This document shows positions 34,232 through 43,293 of a DNA stretch of 64,000 nucleotides, in pieces. The stretch covers positions 2,854,501 to 2,918,500 of the forward strand of contig NZ_CP112998.1 of NCBI RefSeq assembly GCF_026625565.1, read 5' to 3'. The notes below the pieces were generated by a model that saw only the letters and a program-made list of their open reading frames with translations, was not told the DNA's origin and made no database searches. The translations under genes and the position numbers were made by a program. The stretch comes from Dyadobacter pollutisoli. GTDB lineage: Bacteria; Bacteroidota; Bacteroidia; Cytophagales; Spirosomataceae. Positions within the stretch are counted from its first letter, which is position 1. Each line of letters opens with the position of its first letter.

Positions 34232-36163
34232 TCACTTCATCAGCTTGTTTTTAAATTGATAACTCGCCGTCTGATACCACGTGATCGCCTCCTCGGTTAG
34301 CTGGTTGTCCGGCTGGATCAACTTTGCTGAGCCGTCGGTAAAATTGGGTACGAATGAATCCGAAATGCGTTGCGGCCTCAAAATAATCAATGTGTCTTTT
34401 CTAATGTAGCCGAGGCTCTGGTATGTACTCACAAATGCCCGTTCGCGGCCGGGTTCCAGCTTGAAGATATCATAGCCAAAGAATTTGCTTTGATAGGAGA
34501 AATTGAGAAGCCCCAGAATCGTCGGCCCCAGGTCAATCTGGCTCATAAGCCGTTCCATTCTGGCTGGTTTAATCACATTGGGAGCAAAAATCAAAAGCGG
34601 GATCTTGTACTTGTTCACCGGTAGATCAGCCTTTCCGGCGCTGGACGCACAATGGTCCGCCACAATGACAAACAAGGTATTTTTGAACCAGGGCTTATTT
34701 TGAGCTTCCTTGATAAACCGGCCGATGGCATAGTCAGTATACTTTACGGCACCTTCACGGTTGGTATGGGATGGAATATCGATCCGTTTTTCGGGGTAGG
34801 TAAATGGCCGGTGATTGGAAGTGGTCATGATGTGCGCGAAGACCGGCTTGCCCGATTTTACCGTTTTTTCAATCTCCTTTGTCGCCAGTGTAAAGAGGTT
34901 TTCGTCGGCTACTCCCCAGATATTTTCATAGTCAATATCCTTCTTTTTGATTTCTGTCCGGTCTACCAGTTTGTATCCATTGTTTGCAAAAAAGTAACCC
35001 ATATTGTCAAAATAGCCGTAGCCGCCATAGATAAATTTACTTTCGTAACCTTTTTGGTCAAAAACCCTTCCCAAAGAGAATAGCCCTTCATTTTGCGGCC
35101 TGCGCACAATGGACTGCCCTGGCGTTGGCGGCGTACAGATCGACAATGCTTCCAGTCCTCGTACCGTTCTGGTCCCGGTCGCATAAAGATTGGTAAAAAG
35201 AAGGCTCTGCCCGGCCAGAGAATCCAAATTGGGCGTAATGTGCTGTGTATTTCCAAATGTTCCCAGGAAGTCCGCGCTCAAACTCTCGACACTGATGAGT
35301 ACCACATTCATCCTTTTTTCCTTTCCCGCATTAACGATCTTCCGCTCGATACTGAATGGATTATTATCGACAAAACTGCTTTCGGGAGTTTTGATCATTT
35401 CGCGGATTTTTTTGAATGCGGTCTGATCAGGGATTTTTTGATAAAACTGGGCGTAGTCCAGCTCATTGTTCCGGTAAGCAGCAAACAGCTCATACAAACC
35501 ATTCCCTGCCAGCTCATTGACGTAGGTATTGTCGCTAAACTGCCTGATTTTATTATTGACCAGAAAAAAACATAACAGCAAAACCGCAACATAGGCCAGC
35601 ATACGAAATGATCGTTGCTTGAAGGAATAGGCCTGAACAGCAGCGTTTTTAATGGCAGGTTTCAATACATAAACCAAAGCAGCAGTGGCCGCTAGCAAGG
35701 CAGTGACAATGATACCTACCGGGTAGGACTGCTGGATATTGCCGATCACTTCGTTGGTATAGACCAGGTAATCGACGGCTATAAAATTGAACCGGGAACT
35801 GAATTCATCCCAAAATACCCACTCGGAAACTGCATTGAAAAGCAGCCCAAAAATGAAGAATGCAAAGATCCCGTAAACGACAAACCGGTGCCAGCGCTTT
35901 TGCCACCATTTGCGTGGTGTAAGCCAAATGTACAGCACAAGCGGCAATGTAAAATAGGCCGCATTGACCAGATCGTAAAATAACCCGATCACGAAGAGTC
36001 CCAGCAAATTGAGGAATGTAAAATCCACGCCGCCTGCCGACTTCAAAAGCAGGATTATTCGGGTTAAAACGGATAGAGAAATGAGGACTGCCGCCATGAT
36101 AGCGACGAGGTAGAGGGAGTTCTGTTCAGCTTTTTTCGCTGGAAATCTTTTGTCAGGTATCAT
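34232..36163 (-). CDS. LTA synthase family sulfatase/phosphoglycerol transferase, 643 aa
   Basis: An inner-membrane protein with about five N-terminal helices (residues about 17-40, 50-75, 88-110, 150-175 and 190-205) and a large periplasmic alkaline-phosphatase-fold domain. The catalytic domain has NVVLISVESLSADFLG, a Thr-containing nucleophile region YATGTRTVRGLEAL, and the metal motif VIVADHCASS. It is most like the LtaS/OpgB group. In Bacteroidota these transfer phosphoglycerol or phosphoethanolamine to glycans or lipids, or act as phosphatases; they do not make lipoteichoic acid. It is a single gene. Confidence 0.9.
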   Translation of the reverse strand: MIPDKRFPAKKAEQNSLYLVAIMAAVLISLSVLTRIILLLKSAGGVDFTFLNLLGLFVIGLFYDLVNAAYFTLPLVLYIWLTPRKWWQKRWHRFVVYGIFAFFIFGLLFNAVSEWVFWDEFSSRFNFIAVDYLVYTNEVIGNIQQSYPVGIIVTALLAATAALVYVLKPAIKNAAVQAYSFKQRSFRMLAYVAVLLLCFFLVNNKIRQFSDNTYVNELAGNGLYELFAAYRNNELDYAQFYQKIPDQTAFKKIREMIKTPESSFVDNNPFSIERKIVNAGKEKRMNVVLISVESLSADFLGTFGNTQHITPNLDSLAGQSLLFTNLYATGTRTVRGLEALSICTPPTPGQSIVRRPQNEGLFSLGRVFDQKGYESKFIYGGYGYFDNMGYFFANNGYKLVDRTEIKKKDIDYENIWGVADENLFTLATKEIEKTVKSGKPVFAHIMTTSNHRPFTYPEKRIDIPSHTNREGAVKYTDYAIGRFIKEAQNKPWFKNTLFVIVADHCASSAGKADLPVNKYKIPLLIFAPNVIKPARMERLMSQIDLGPTILGLLNFSYQSKFFGYDIFKLEPGRERAFVSTYQSLGYIRKDTLIILRPQRISDSFVPNFTDGSAKLIQPDNQLTEEAITWYQTASYQFKNKLMK

Positions 36164-36355
36164 TTTAAAAAACTAGGGTCACTCAAATATAAGTGAAAAG
36201 CTAACCATTGGCACGGACTACTATGTTAGCAGATTTTAAGGCAATCTCTGCATATCGTCAAGTTTTCCCAGCGTTTCATCAAATTCCCGTTTACGCCGGA
36301 CCGGATACTGATTTCTTTGTACAAAAAGTGCCCGATCAAAATCCTAAAACTTGAA

Positions 36356-38497
36356 ATGAAAAATCACGATACTATTAGCCGGAGAAATTTTCTTAAAACC
36401 AGCGCGGCAGCCAGCGGTGGGCTTTTGATCGCATTTGCCCTGCCAGTACGCGGTGAACATTTACCCGTTGCGCCAGATCTTCCCAAAACGGCCTCCCTGA
36501 ATGGTAAGCTGCGCATTGATGAAGACAATACGATACATATTATCCTGCCCAAAATCGAAATGGGCCAGGGTATGTGGACGACCATTCCGATGCTGATCGC
36601 CGAAGAACTGGATTGTGACTGGAATAAAATAAAGGCGGAGCATAGCCCTCCGGGCAAAGGTGATGATTTCAAAAAATCCATCTTTATTACTTCCACAGGC
36701 GGTTCTGACTCCACCCGTTCCGAGTTTGACCGGTGCAGGCAAGCCGGCGCGATGGCCCGGGTTATGCTTGTCACCATCGCGTCCAGGAGGCTTGGCGTGG
36801 CACCCGAAGCCTGCACCACCGACAATGGTTTTGTAGTCGCTGGCGATAAGCGACTGAGTTATGGAGAACTTGCTACTGAGGCTTCCACTTTGCCCCAACC
36901 AACTGTCACGTTGCGTGAGCCGAAGGATTGGAAGATCATTGGAAAATCAAAAAAACGACTTGATAGTCCAGAAAAAATCACGGGAAAAGCCATTTACGGA
37001 ATGGATATTCACTTTCCAGGACTGCTCACGGCTGTGGTAGCCCACGCGCCCGTGTTCGGCGGTAAAGTAAAATCGTTTGACGCATCGGAGACAAAAAAGA
37101 TCGTCGGCGTTCGCGAAGTGATCGGGATTCCCTCCGGCGTCGCCGTCATTGCGGACAATTTCTGGGCGGCCAAAAAAGGGAGGGATGCATTGAAAATTGA
37201 ATGGGAACACGGTGCTAACGAAAGTATGGATAGCCATCAGCAGCTGGAAGACTATCGCAAACTGGCTCAGACGAAAGGTAAAAATGTCTCGCAAAAAGGA
37301 GCTGTAAAGGATGCTTTGGAAAAAGCAGCAACGACTTTCGAGGCCGAATTCACATTTCCTTACCTCGCGCACGCGCCGATGGAACCATTGAACTGCACGG
37401 TAAAAATTTCGGAAGATGATTGCGAAGTATGGACGGGAACGCAGTCTCCAATACTGCATCAGGCTGAGATAGCGGCGTTTCTGGGTCTCCCGCCCGAACG
37501 CGTCGCGCTGCATACGCCACATATGGGAGGCAGCTTCGGTCGGCGCGGCTCGTTCCAGGGAGACTGGGTCATGGAGGCGGTGCATATAGCCAAAATAACC
37601 GGCAAGTTTATCAAGCTGGTATGGTCGCGCGAGGATGATATACGCGGAGGATATTACAGACCTGTTTATTTGCATCAGGTCAAAATGGGGATCGGTGCTG
37701 ACGGTTTTCCAAATGCATGGGAGCACCGGATCGTCGGCCAGTCGCTTTTTACAGGTACTATTCTGGAAGATGCCATTGCTCCCAATGGCATCGATTACAG
37801 CTCGGTAACCACCGGCGCACCGTATTCCGAGTATGTGGCAGACTATTCTTTTGAGCTGCACACTACATTATACGGAGTACCAGTGCTGGCATGGCGGTCG
37901 GTGGGGAGTACGCACACGGCATTTGTAGTGGAATCGCTGATCGATGAGCTCGCGTCCAGGGCCAAAACGGACCCTATTGATTACCGCCGCGCCATGCTTA
38001 AGAAACACCCGAGGTACCTGGCTGTACTTAACCTTGCCGCGGAGAAAGCACAATGGGCCCAACCATTACCCGCAGGGCAGTTTCGGGGTATTGCCATTCA
38101 TGAAGCGATGGGTAGCTGCGTGTGCCAGATCGTGGAATTATCAATTGAAAATCAAGCCATTCGCCTGCGCCGGGTTGTTTGTGTCATTGACTGCGGTATG
38201 GCGGTTAATCCCGACGGTGTGGTCGCTCAAATGGAAGGGGGCATTGTGTATGGACTCACCGCCGCACTTTATGGAGAAATATCACTTGAAAAAGGCCAGG
38301 TGCAACAAAGTAATTTTCACGATTACCCGATGCTACGCATGAACGAAATGCCTGTGATAGAGGTGCACATTGCACCTAGTACTGCCAAAATGGGAGGTGC
38401 AGGTGAGCCAGGAGTCCCTCCTATCGCGCCTGCATTAGCCAATGCGCTCTTTGCCGCTACCGGAAAGAGGATCAGAAAGTTGCCCGTAAAATTGTAA
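36356..38497 (+). CDS. Molybdopterin-binding (large) subunit, isoquinoline 1-oxidoreductase-like, Tat-exported (713 aa)
   Basis: The molybdenum-cofactor subunit of a xanthine dehydrogenase-family enzyme, of the short IorB type. A Tat leader (SRRNFLKTSAAASGG) precedes the core. Family segments in order: HIILPKIEMGQGMWTTIPML, FGRRGSFQGDWVMEA, VLAWRSVGSTHTAFVVES and a C-terminal GGAGEPGVPPIAPALANALF, the last carrying the active-site glutamate motif. I chose ATG 36356; the upstream 39 bases add no leader-like sequence. It stands alone here, 36 kb from the 2Fe-2S and FAD subunits at the window start, and has no partner beside it. Substrate is unknown. Confidence 0.92.
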   Translation: MKNHDTISRRNFLKTSAAASGGLLIAFALPVRGEHLPVAPDLPKTASLNGKLRIDEDNTIHIILPKIEMGQGMWTTIPMLIAEELDCDWNKIKAEHSPPGKGDDFKKSIFITSTGGSDSTRSEFDRCRQAGAMARVMLVTIASRRLGVAPEACTTDNGFVVAGDKRLSYGELATEASTLPQPTVTLREPKDWKIIGKSKKRLDSPEKITGKAIYGMDIHFPGLLTAVVAHAPVFGGKVKSFDASETKKIVGVREVIGIPSGVAVIADNFWAAKKGRDALKIEWEHGANESMDSHQQLEDYRKLAQTKGKNVSQKGAVKDALEKAATTFEAEFTFPYLAHAPMEPLNCTVKISEDDCEVWTGTQSPILHQAEIAAFLGLPPERVALHTPHMGGSFGRRGSFQGDWVMEAVHIAKITGKFIKLVWSREDDIRGGYYRPVYLHQVKMGIGADGFPNAWEHRIVGQSLFTGTILEDAIAPNGIDYSSVTTGAPYSEYVADYSFELHTTLYGVPVLAWRSVGSTHTAFVVESLIDELASRAKTDPIDYRRAMLKKHPRYLAVLNLAAEKAQWAQPLPAGQFRGIAIHEAMGSCVCQIVELSIENQAIRLRRVVCVIDCGMAVNPDGVVAQMEGGIVYGLTAALYGEISLEKGQVQQSNFHDYPMLRMNEMPVIEVHIAPSTAKMGGAGEPGVPPIAPALANALFAATGKRIRKLPVKL

Positions 38498-38499
38498 AG

Positions 38500-39117
38500 T
38501 TATCTTCTGGCCACAGGCTCGCCTTTCAGCGCTGCATTCCTCAGTTCCCACTGGATCCTGTTGAAATGATATGCCATGATGTCGTGCATTTTGGCAAGAT
38601 TTTCCAGATATGTTACTTTGGCCGAGCGTTCCTGGTTTAGGCGGGTCTGTTCGGCTTTACCCTTCCTCAGCGTTTTCGCAACGTCGATATCAGCAATACG
38701 CTTCTGGTAAGTGTAAATGGTCGAAAAATCCATATCGGACGAAACGAAGACTTTGCTTCCGGTCGGCCGGGCTTTCACCTGATCGATGGTGCAGGAATAC
38801 TTGTTATCCTTAAGGTCGACGATAACACGATAAGAAAACGCTTCGAAGCCTTGCGTATACACGGGCTCGGAACCGTGGTAAACGATCTTTCCACGATCCG
38901 GATCGGAGACTTTGATGACTTCCCAATAATTTGAATATTTCTGGGTAAGCCAGGCCCGGACGTTCCTGAATGCGACGGCAGGTGCCCTACCCATGTCCAC
39001 GACTCTGGTTTGGGAGATCTCGCCTGTGAATTTGTTGTAGGTGAGCTCTGGCTTTTGCGCCGTTCCGATCAAAGAGGTCAAAAGCATCATGCTCAGCAGG
39101 GGCAACAGGGTCTTCAT
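38500..39117 (-). CDS. DUF4468 domain protein with TBP-like fold, secreted (205 aa)
   Basis: A Bacteroidota-specific exported protein. The leader (about residues 1-20) is followed by a domain (about 25-110) with LTYNKFTGEISQTRVV and YRVIVDLKDNKYSCTID, which match the TBP-like DUF4468 pattern. The rest is helical and basic (QTRLNQERSAKVTYL). Function is unknown. It is convergent with the molybdopterin subunit, and their stop codons are 2 bases apart. Confidence 0.8.
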   Translation of the reverse strand: MKTLLPLLSMMLLTSLIGTAQKPELTYNKFTGEISQTRVVDMGRAPAVAFRNVRAWLTQKYSNYWEVIKVSDPDRGKIVYHGSEPVYTQGFEAFSYRVIVDLKDNKYSCTIDQVKARPTGSKVFVSSDMDFSTIYTYQKRIADIDVAKTLRKGKAEQTRLNQERSAKVTYLENLAKMHDIMAYHFNRIQWELRNAALKGEPVARR

Positions 39118-39248
39118 TTAACTATTGATGGAGGTTATATACATTCATGCCTTGGGTGCGACGAACATAAAAGTAATACTACAAAATCCTCGCTTATTTA
39201 CAAAGGAGTCATTTCATAATATTTTCCTGAAGACTATAGTGGTGACTT

Positions 39249-39584
39249 TTATTCGAACTCTTTTTTAACTTTATCGGCAATCGAATATATTCTTTTCGCG
39301 AGCAGAAAACATTCATCTTCTGTCATATTTTCAATGGTATGGCGCACGGCATTCATGATCACGAATCCATTTTCATCTCTCATAGTACCCGAACTGGTCG
39401 CGGTCTTTTGCAGGTCTATCCATTCTTCCATCAATGCGTCAGAAAAATACTTTGCATCGATAATATTAAAGTAGGAGGACTGTGATTTTAGTTTTTCCTT
39501 AAGATTGGGATGCCGTGAATCATTTTGTAATGTTTCGACAAATTTGGACAATTCTATGAAGGCAAAAACATTGGATTTTTTCAC
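39249..39584 (-). CDS. Hypothetical protein, 111 aa
   Basis: I do not recognise this protein. It starts with a GTG (MKKSNVFAFIEL when read as Met) and ends with ADKVKKEFE. It is soluble, helical and rich in Glu/Lys, with no leader, membrane helix or metal motif. A weak start and no clear neighbours keep confidence moderate. It lies between the DUF4468 gene and a divergent regulator. Confidence 0.5.
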   Translation of the reverse strand: MKKSNVFAFIELSKFVETLQNDSRHPNLKEKLKSQSSYFNIIDAKYFSDALMEEWIDLQKTATSSGTMRDENGFVIMNAVRHTIENMTEDECFLLAKRIYSIADKVKKEFE

Positions 39585-39756
39585 AAGTATTAACGTTGAG
39601 GATATGTAACTAATTTAGAACAAATATAACCATGAATTCCAATATTCGACGCTTTATACCCAATTCGATTTTGTTCTCTTTCTAAGTTAACGGTAAGTAG
39701 ATACCTGTTTAATTGCTATAATTTTGGCGGTACCTAATCTCGACCGGACCGCCTCT

Positions 39757-41532
39757 ATGAAAATCAGCAGTGTTTTATTGCTCTCCCTCATTACATTTTC
39801 TCTCTTTGCCCAGTCCTCCAAAATTGACAGCCTGACGAATGTGCTCGCAAACACCGCTGTGGACACAACGAAAGTGAACCTCATGGTCGACATTGGCGTC
39901 GAGTACTGGGCATCGGATCCTGAAAAAACAATTCTCTACACCCGAAACGCGCTGGATATTGCAAAAAAAATAAAATATCGCCGCGGAGAAGCGAAAAGTT
40001 ATCAGGGGATCGGGATCTATTATTGGCAGAAAAATGATTACGTCAAGTCACTGGCCAACTATGAGCTTGGTAAAAACATATATAAAGAACTGGGAGACCA
40101 GCTTGGTTATGGCAGGTCTCTTACCAATATCGGGATGGTTTATGGAGAGCAGGGAAACTACGATGTCGCGCTGGACAACTACCAGCAATCGCTGATCATT
40201 TTTCAGGAATTGCACGACGACAAGAGAATGGCGTCGGCTATCAACAGCATTGGCAATGTCCATAAAAATCAGAAGAATTTTGATGAAGCCCTGATTTCCT
40301 ACAAACAGGCAATGGATATCTGGATCAAGGCGGGAGACAAAAAATCGACGGCTGGCTCTTACATTAACATAGCCAGCATTTATACCAAACAAAAGAAATA
40401 CGACGCAGCCATTGCCAGTGCCAATAAGGCTTTTGAATTGTTTGAAAGTTTCAAAGACAGCAATGGGCAAATAATATGTCTTAATAACCTCGGCGAAATT
40501 TATTTGCAAAAAGAAGATTACCCGCAGGCGCTGCTGAAATACGAACTTTCACTGGAAATCAATCAGCAGTTTCAGAGCAAGCGGTTAATGATCACCTCTT
40601 ATAATGGGCTGGGCCAGGTCTATACCAAACAACATAACACCGGAAAGGCCATTGAAAATTACCGTCACGCGCAATTGTTAGCGCAAGGCTCTGGTATAAG
40701 GCCCGCATTGCAGCTGTCATACCAGGGACTGGCGACGGTTTACGGCGATATGAAAGACTACGCTAACGCTTATCACTTCCAGCAGCTTTCCAATACGCTG
40801 AAAGACTCGATCTTCAATGCTGAAAACACCAATAAGATCGCCAATCTGCGGGTACATTATGAAAGCGAGAAAAAGCAGAATGAAATAAAACTGCTTCAAA
40901 AAGAGAAGGATCTTGGTTATGCGCACCGGAATATGCTCGCGCTAGGGCTGATCGGCGGACTGATCGTGCTGGGCCTGGCATTTAACAGGCAGCGGCTTAA
41001 AGTCCGAAAAGACCGGGAAATACACATTGCACAGCAGGCGCTGGCAGAAAACGAAATCCGTAACCGCCAGGAAAGAGAGCAGCAGCTCACCACGGAACTG
41101 GAATTCCGGAACAAAGCATTGACGACGCATACATTAAACCTCATTCAGAAAAACAGTATCCTCGAAGAAATCCGGCAGACGGTTTCACTTACACTCAAAA
41201 CCAGGCAGGTCGAAGAACATTCTACCCTTTTCGGACGGCTCATAAACCTCATCGATTACAGTTTTAACCTCGACAAAGACTGGGACGAATTTAAAATGTA
41301 CTTCGAAGGCGTTCACAAAGATTTTTTTACCAAACTAAAAAAAGGATACCCCGACCTGAGCAGCGGTGAACTGCGTCTTTGCGCATTGATCCGGCTCAAC
41401 CTCAATCTCAAAGAAGCGGCGACTTTGCTCAACATTGCCCCCGACAGCGTTAAAACCGCCAGGCACCGGCTTCGCAAAAAACTCAATTTACCGGAAGACA
41501 GTAACCTGGCGGATTATTTGATGACGGTTTAA
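39757..41532 (+). CDS. TPR-repeat sensor with C-terminal LuxR-type helix-turn-helix (591 aa)
   Basis: A membrane-anchored transcription regulator type common in Bacteroidota. A leader (MKISSVLLLSLITFSLFAQ) is followed by about seven tetratricopeptide repeats (residues about 45-360, for example GYGRSLTNIGMVYGEQGNYDVALDNY). A single membrane helix near 400-420 (NMLALGLIGGLIVLGLAF) is followed by a coiled-coil region and a C-terminal HTH: ELRLCALIRLNLNLKEAATLL and APDSVKTARHRLRKKL. The TPR part would be periplasmic and the HTH cytoplasmic. I chose ATG 39757. A -7-like TAATTTTG lies about 38 bases upstream, at 39719-39726. The globin gene follows. Confidence 0.9.
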   Translation: MKISSVLLLSLITFSLFAQSSKIDSLTNVLANTAVDTTKVNLMVDIGVEYWASDPEKTILYTRNALDIAKKIKYRRGEAKSYQGIGIYYWQKNDYVKSLANYELGKNIYKELGDQLGYGRSLTNIGMVYGEQGNYDVALDNYQQSLIIFQELHDDKRMASAINSIGNVHKNQKNFDEALISYKQAMDIWIKAGDKKSTAGSYINIASIYTKQKKYDAAIASANKAFELFESFKDSNGQIICLNNLGEIYLQKEDYPQALLKYELSLEINQQFQSKRLMITSYNGLGQVYTKQHNTGKAIENYRHAQLLAQGSGIRPALQLSYQGLATVYGDMKDYANAYHFQQLSNTLKDSIFNAENTNKIANLRVHYESEKKQNEIKLLQKEKDLGYAHRNMLALGLIGGLIVLGLAFNRQRLKVRKDREIHIAQQALAENEIRNRQEREQQLTTELEFRNKALTTHTLNLIQKNSILEEIRQTVSLTLKTRQVEEHSTLFGRLINLIDYSFNLDKDWDEFKMYFEGVHKDFFTKLKKGYPDLSSGELRLCALIRLNLNLKEAATLLNIAPDSVKTARHRLRKKLNLPEDSNLADYLMTV

Positions 41533-41562
41533 AATACACTCGAAACGGGCTTTTTATCCTAA

Positions 41563-41605
41563 AAACATTCCATTTTCGCATAGAAGAGGGAATGTTTACT
41601 TTTTG
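41563..41605 (+). terminator. Weak terminator-like hairpin after the TPR regulator
   Basis: AAACATTCC and GGAATGTTT form a 9-bp stem with a 17-base loop, followed by ACTTTTTGT. It lies 30 bases past the stop of the TPR regulator. The T-run is short. Confidence 0.4.
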
Positions 41606-41692
41606 TATACCACCCGAAATAGGAAGACCGCTTTTGTCCCCCTAAGTTTATCATCAGATCTTATCACCATTCAATCTAAAAATAATCACGCC

Positions 41693-42124
41693 ATGGATAT
41701 TCGTAATATGCTCATAATTAAAAACTCGTGGAGTCACGTGATCGCCCAGCCTGATAATCCGGGTGTACTTTTCTATCAGCAGCTCTTCGCCGCCGTGCCG
41801 TGCCTGGTGCCTATGTTCAAGTCGGACATGGAGGGCCAGCAAGCCAAATTTACCGATATGATTACGTACATGGTGACCAACCTGCAGAACATGGAAGACA
41901 TCCAATATGAAATTGAGCTGCTTGGTCAGCGGCATGCTCATTACGGTGTCACCGCCGAACATTACGAACTCGTGGGGTCGGTGCTGATCAGCACATTAAA
42001 AAGCAGCTTGGGAGATTTGTGGAACTCCGAAACCGAAGAGGCCTGGACAAGGTTGTACCAACTCTGGTCATCTTCCATGATCGGGGCGAGCAGCGAAATG
42101 AGCCCGGAAAAATCGCCCGAGTAG
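41693..42124 (+). CDS. Single-domain globin, flavohaemoglobin-like (143 aa)
   Basis: A haem protein of the bacterial (Vitreoscilla/flavohaemoglobin) globin family with no reductase domain. Key residues are visible: a B10-type tyrosine in FYQQLF, a CD1 phenylalanine (PMF), an E7-type glutamine in GQQAKF, and the proximal histidine in LGQRHAHYGVTAEHYELVG. The last motif matches the classic KHxxxxI...HYxxVG segment. It would bind oxygen or nitric oxide in the cytoplasm. ATG 41693 (MDIRNMLIIKNSW) is chosen; the second Met six codons on is also possible. It is followed by a strong terminator, and preceded by a TPR-HTH regulator that may or may not control it. Confidence 0.85.
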   Translation: MDIRNMLIIKNSWSHVIAQPDNPGVLFYQQLFAAVPCLVPMFKSDMEGQQAKFTDMITYMVTNLQNMEDIQYEIELLGQRHAHYGVTAEHYELVGSVLISTLKSSLGDLWNSETEEAWTRLYQLWSSSMIGASSEMSPEKSPE

Positions 42125-42136
42125 CTCATTTACCAT

Positions 42137-42179
42137 CCAAAAAGAGGCCTGTACACCATTTGTGCAGGCCTCTTTTTGG
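42137..42179 (+). terminator. Intrinsic terminator after the globin gene
   Basis: A 19-bp stem with one G-T pair (42137-42155 with 42161-42179) has CCATT as loop. The core is AAAGAGGCCTG/CAGGCCTCTTT, and the right arm ends in TCTTTTTGG. It lies 12 bases past the globin stop. It is symmetrical enough to act on both strands. Confidence 0.85.
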
Positions 42180-42354
42180 TAATACACCTTTTGTACACAC
42201 CATTTTGATCCCGGATCAACGCTTTGTATACCCGTCAAAATTGCCTGCCCCTCTGATCCGCACTAGGTTTGCATCGCCTTCTGAGAAACGAACATTTCAA
42301 AAGTTCAGGCAAAACAAATTCAAACATTTTTATCCAAATCACTTATCTGTTACC

Positions 42355-43230
42355 ATGAAAAATATCTTCAAATTCGCCCTCGTACTATCCATTGGCATCG
42401 CTTCCTGCCAGCAAGACGACAACTTTGTAACGCCTGCCGACAAAGCAGAGGCTACCGCCAGCAGCCTTCGTGAAAACATGCTGCCAACGGTTCCCCAAAA
42501 ACACCAGCTTATTAAACACGGAAATGTCAAGCTGGCTTACTACCCGGACGGGAAGTTGCAAAAGGTGACCTACGTAGCAGCTACGCGGACTTCCCCAGCC
42601 ACGTTTGCAACCTATAAATACAACGCCAACTACATTATCGCGACGGTTTACTACAACAATAAAGTAGCCCAGGAAACCACTTACCTGCTCGACAATTACC
42701 TCCGCTGCTACGAGTCCATCCAAAAGGACTACATTCCGATGGGACCTAATGCTTATCAGGTGAAAGAAAGTAATTTCCATTACAACTATAACAGCAAAGG
42801 CCAGCTAGACAGCCGTATCAACAAAAAAGTACCTACCCAAAAAACTGTGTTTATCTGGAATGCCGCCGGTGACCTGGTTAAAATGACGGGGTACAATTTC
42901 CGCAGCGGGCAGGCATACGAACCTGTACAGTCAGAAACAACGCTTTATTATGACCAGCCTACCGGTGACCCCATCCTGGCAGACCTGGCACCGATCAATA
43001 GCGAAGCCGCTAACTTGCCTGATCCATACCTGATGGTATTTGGCAAATCGAGCAGACATTTGGTGAAAATGGTTACTGAAAACACGTCACTGGGCGGCAA
43101 CTACTACGCTTACGCGCTGGATGCGGAAGGATATGTTACTAAAAGAGACTGGTATACGGTAACAGACGCAAAGCTGATCGAATCAACTTTATATGAATAC
43201 CTGATCTCGGACCTCGGATTTAACTTATAA
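42355..43230 (+). CDS. Lipoprotein of unknown function, 291 aa
   Basis: An exported lipoprotein: MKNIFKFALVLSIGIASC has a lipobox IASC. The mature chain is beta-rich with repeated 'YYPDGKLQKVTYV', 'YKYNANYIIATVYYNN' and 'FHYNYNSKGQLDSRI' segments. This spacing resembles DUF4595/RHS-like or DKNYY-type repeats seen in Bacteroidota surface proteins, but I am not sure of the family. The open frame runs back 336 bases, but the leader fixes ATG 42355 as the start. It is followed by a bidirectional terminator. Confidence 0.75.
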   Translation: MKNIFKFALVLSIGIASCQQDDNFVTPADKAEATASSLRENMLPTVPQKHQLIKHGNVKLAYYPDGKLQKVTYVAATRTSPATFATYKYNANYIIATVYYNNKVAQETTYLLDNYLRCYESIQKDYIPMGPNAYQVKESNFHYNYNSKGQLDSRINKKVPTQKTVFIWNAAGDLVKMTGYNFRSGQAYEPVQSETTLYYDQPTGDPILADLAPINSEAANLPDPYLMVFGKSSRHLVKMVTENTSLGGNYYAYALDAEGYVTKRDWYTVTDAKLIESTLYEYLISDLGFNL

Positions 43231-43243
43231 GCTCTGAAAAATC

Positions 43244-43293
43244 AAAAAGAAAACGCTGACTGAACCATGTGGATCAGTCAGCGTTTTCTTTTT
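43244..43293. terminator. Bidirectional terminator between convergent genes
   Basis: A 20-bp perfect stem (43244-43263 with 43274-43293) has a 10-base loop. The arms begin with AAAAAGAAAA and end with TTTTCTTTTT, giving a T-run in both directions. It lies between the lipoprotein stop and the stop of the convergent permease. Confidence 0.92.

Noticed and set aside
39719..39726. TAATTTTG upstream of the TPR-HTH regulator as a complete promoter.
   Set aside because: It fits the -7 box, but no TTTG-type -33 element lies at the expected distance, so it is only mentioned with the gene.
42019..42354. Long N-terminal extension of the lipoprotein at 42355 (336 bases of open frame upstream).
   Set aside because: The extension overlaps the globin gene and its terminator, and the lipoprotein leader begins at ATG 42355.
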